From JAWLCQ01 sp041687095 (GTDB lineage: Bacteria; Planctomycetota; Phycisphaerae; SM23-33): a stretch of 15,125 nt of DNA. Both the position numbers and the translations under genes were made by a program. How positions within the stretch are numbered: position 1 is the stretch's first letter; each line of letters starts with the position of its first letter. Location: positions 1-15,125 of the forward strand of contig JAWLCQ010000121.1 in the NCBI GenBank assembly GCA_041687095.1. The letters run 5' to 3'. Of this stretch, positions 14,799-15,125 are shown piece by piece. The notes under the pieces were generated by a model. That model saw only the letters and a list, made by a program, of their open reading frames with translations, did no database searches and was not told where the DNA came from.

Positions 14799-14843
14799 TG
14801 CGCGGCCCCAAGCGCGTGCGCGGCCCCAAGCGCGTGCGCGGCG
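14799..14843. repeat. 18-bp tandem repeat, two full units and a partial third
   Basis: TGCGCGGCCCCAAGCGCG occurs exactly at 14799-14816 and 14817-14834 and is followed by a partial third unit, TGCGCGGCG (14835-14843), that runs into the adjacent hairpin. Confidence 0.85.
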
Positions 14844-14862
14844 GGTCTCCTGACCCGCCGCG
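14837..14862. repeat. Perfect 11-bp hairpin with TCCT loop
   Basis: Positions 14837-14847 pair with 14852-14862 around TCCT. The loop side reads GGTCTCCTGACC, and the same motif in reverse, GGTCAGGAGACC, occurs at 15017-15028 next to the dispersed repeat. Confidence 0.8.
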
Positions 14863-14913
14863 TCCCGGAGGGGGGGGGGACGCCTCCGCGGCAGCGTCGT
14901 TGGAGCGCCCCCT

Positions 14914-14958
14914 TCGCGGCGGCGGCCTGGTCCTGAGCTTGTCGAAGGGCCGCCGCGA
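14914..14958. repeat. Hairpin carrying the CTGAGCTTGTCGAAGG element
   Basis: An 8-bp perfect stem (14920-14927 with 14948-14955, extendable with a 3-base bulge) encloses a 20-base loop that includes TGAGCTTGTCGAAG. The segment CCTGAGCTTGTCGAAGG (14932-14948) is a widespread repetitive extragenic motif in many GC-rich bacterial genomes, read in protein shadows as FDKLRT (from general knowledge). Confidence 0.7.
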
Positions 14959-15024
14959 CCGAAGCGCCGCCATGACGCTGTCGCGGAAGCGCTTGTTGGC
15001 CTTCCCGGACGTTGGGGGTCAGGA

Positions 15025-15050
15025 GACCTCGTTGTTCTACACATCTCGGC
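15025..15050 (-). repeat. Dispersed 26-bp repeat, copy 2
   Basis: This is the reverse complement of 3587-3612 with one mismatch. It lies beside GGTCAGGAGACC, a motif also present in the hairpin at 14837-14862, so the full repeat here may extend to about 15015. Confidence 0.85.
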
Positions 15051-15125
15051 GATCTTGCCGGGCGTCGGTCCGAAAGCCCCGACAGGGGCGAGGGACAGTA
15101 GCCGGGGGTGGAGCGAAGCGGAACC

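Larger units (their letters stand above)
14683..15125. other. Non-coding right edge rich in repeats
   Basis: No gene is supported in these 443 bases. Open frames are Arg/Pro-rich shadows. The space holds direct repeats, two strong hairpins, a long G-run (about 14868-14879) and one copy of the dispersed 26-bp repeat. It includes the untranslated leader of the SGNH/TPR gene, but no clear promoter was found. Confidence 0.6.

Overview
The window is GC-rich, bacterial and chromosomal in character. The best guess is a planctomycete, possibly Phycisphaerae-like. The basis is high GC, two secreted proteins with PEP-CTERM tails, a large membrane-anchored SGNH/TPR protein of a kind common in that phylum, and intergenic spaces full of hairpins and short dispersed repeats. 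This is inference from gene content. No rRNA, tRNA, CRISPR array, transposase, integrase or phage gene was seen.

Layout. Positions 1-222 hold no gene but include a perfect 38-bp palindrome just after the fhs stop. fhs (223-1971, minus) encodes formate-tetrahydrofolate ligase. A complex inverted repeat (2176-2279) separates it from a divergent gene for a BioD-like P-loop/DRTGG protein (2364-3461, plus). After a terminator-like hairpin and short repeats come three minus-strand genes: a sigma-54 activator without a sensor domain (3714-4766), a YbaK/ProX-type aminoacyl-tRNA deacylase (4946-5404), and a small four-cysteine protein (5423-5692). The last two form a tight operon. Plus-strand genes follow for an alpha/beta hydrolase (5909-6949) and a nitrilase-family amidohydrolase (about 7110-7979). 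The nitrilase gene lies between two sets of heptanucleotide repeats. On the minus strand there is then a probable (alpha/alpha)6-barrel carbohydrate-active protein (8120-9508), two paralogous PEP-CTERM proteins (9671-10516 and 10580-11437), a repeat-bearing spacer with an AT-rich pocket (11438-12093), and an 862-residue SGNH-like/TPR membrane protein (12094-14682). The last 443 bases hold only repeats and hairpins.

How the genes may work together. fhs supplies 10-formyl-THF for one-carbon metabolism. The deacylase probably performs tRNA quality control, with the small Cys protein as an unknown partner. The hydrolase, nitrilase and barrel protein look like catabolic or carbohydrate-processing functions, but no pathway can be reconstructed. 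The two PEP-CTERM proteins would be exported and sorted by an exosortase encoded elsewhere.

The most unusual content is between the genes: a REP-like hairpin family with a shared head and loop (three copies), heptamer arrays in inverted pairs that place stop codons in every frame, and a 26-bp repeat with opposed copies 11.4 kb apart. No clear new multi-gene system was found. The best candidates for undescribed biology are these repeat families and the small cysteine protein beside the tRNA deacylase.
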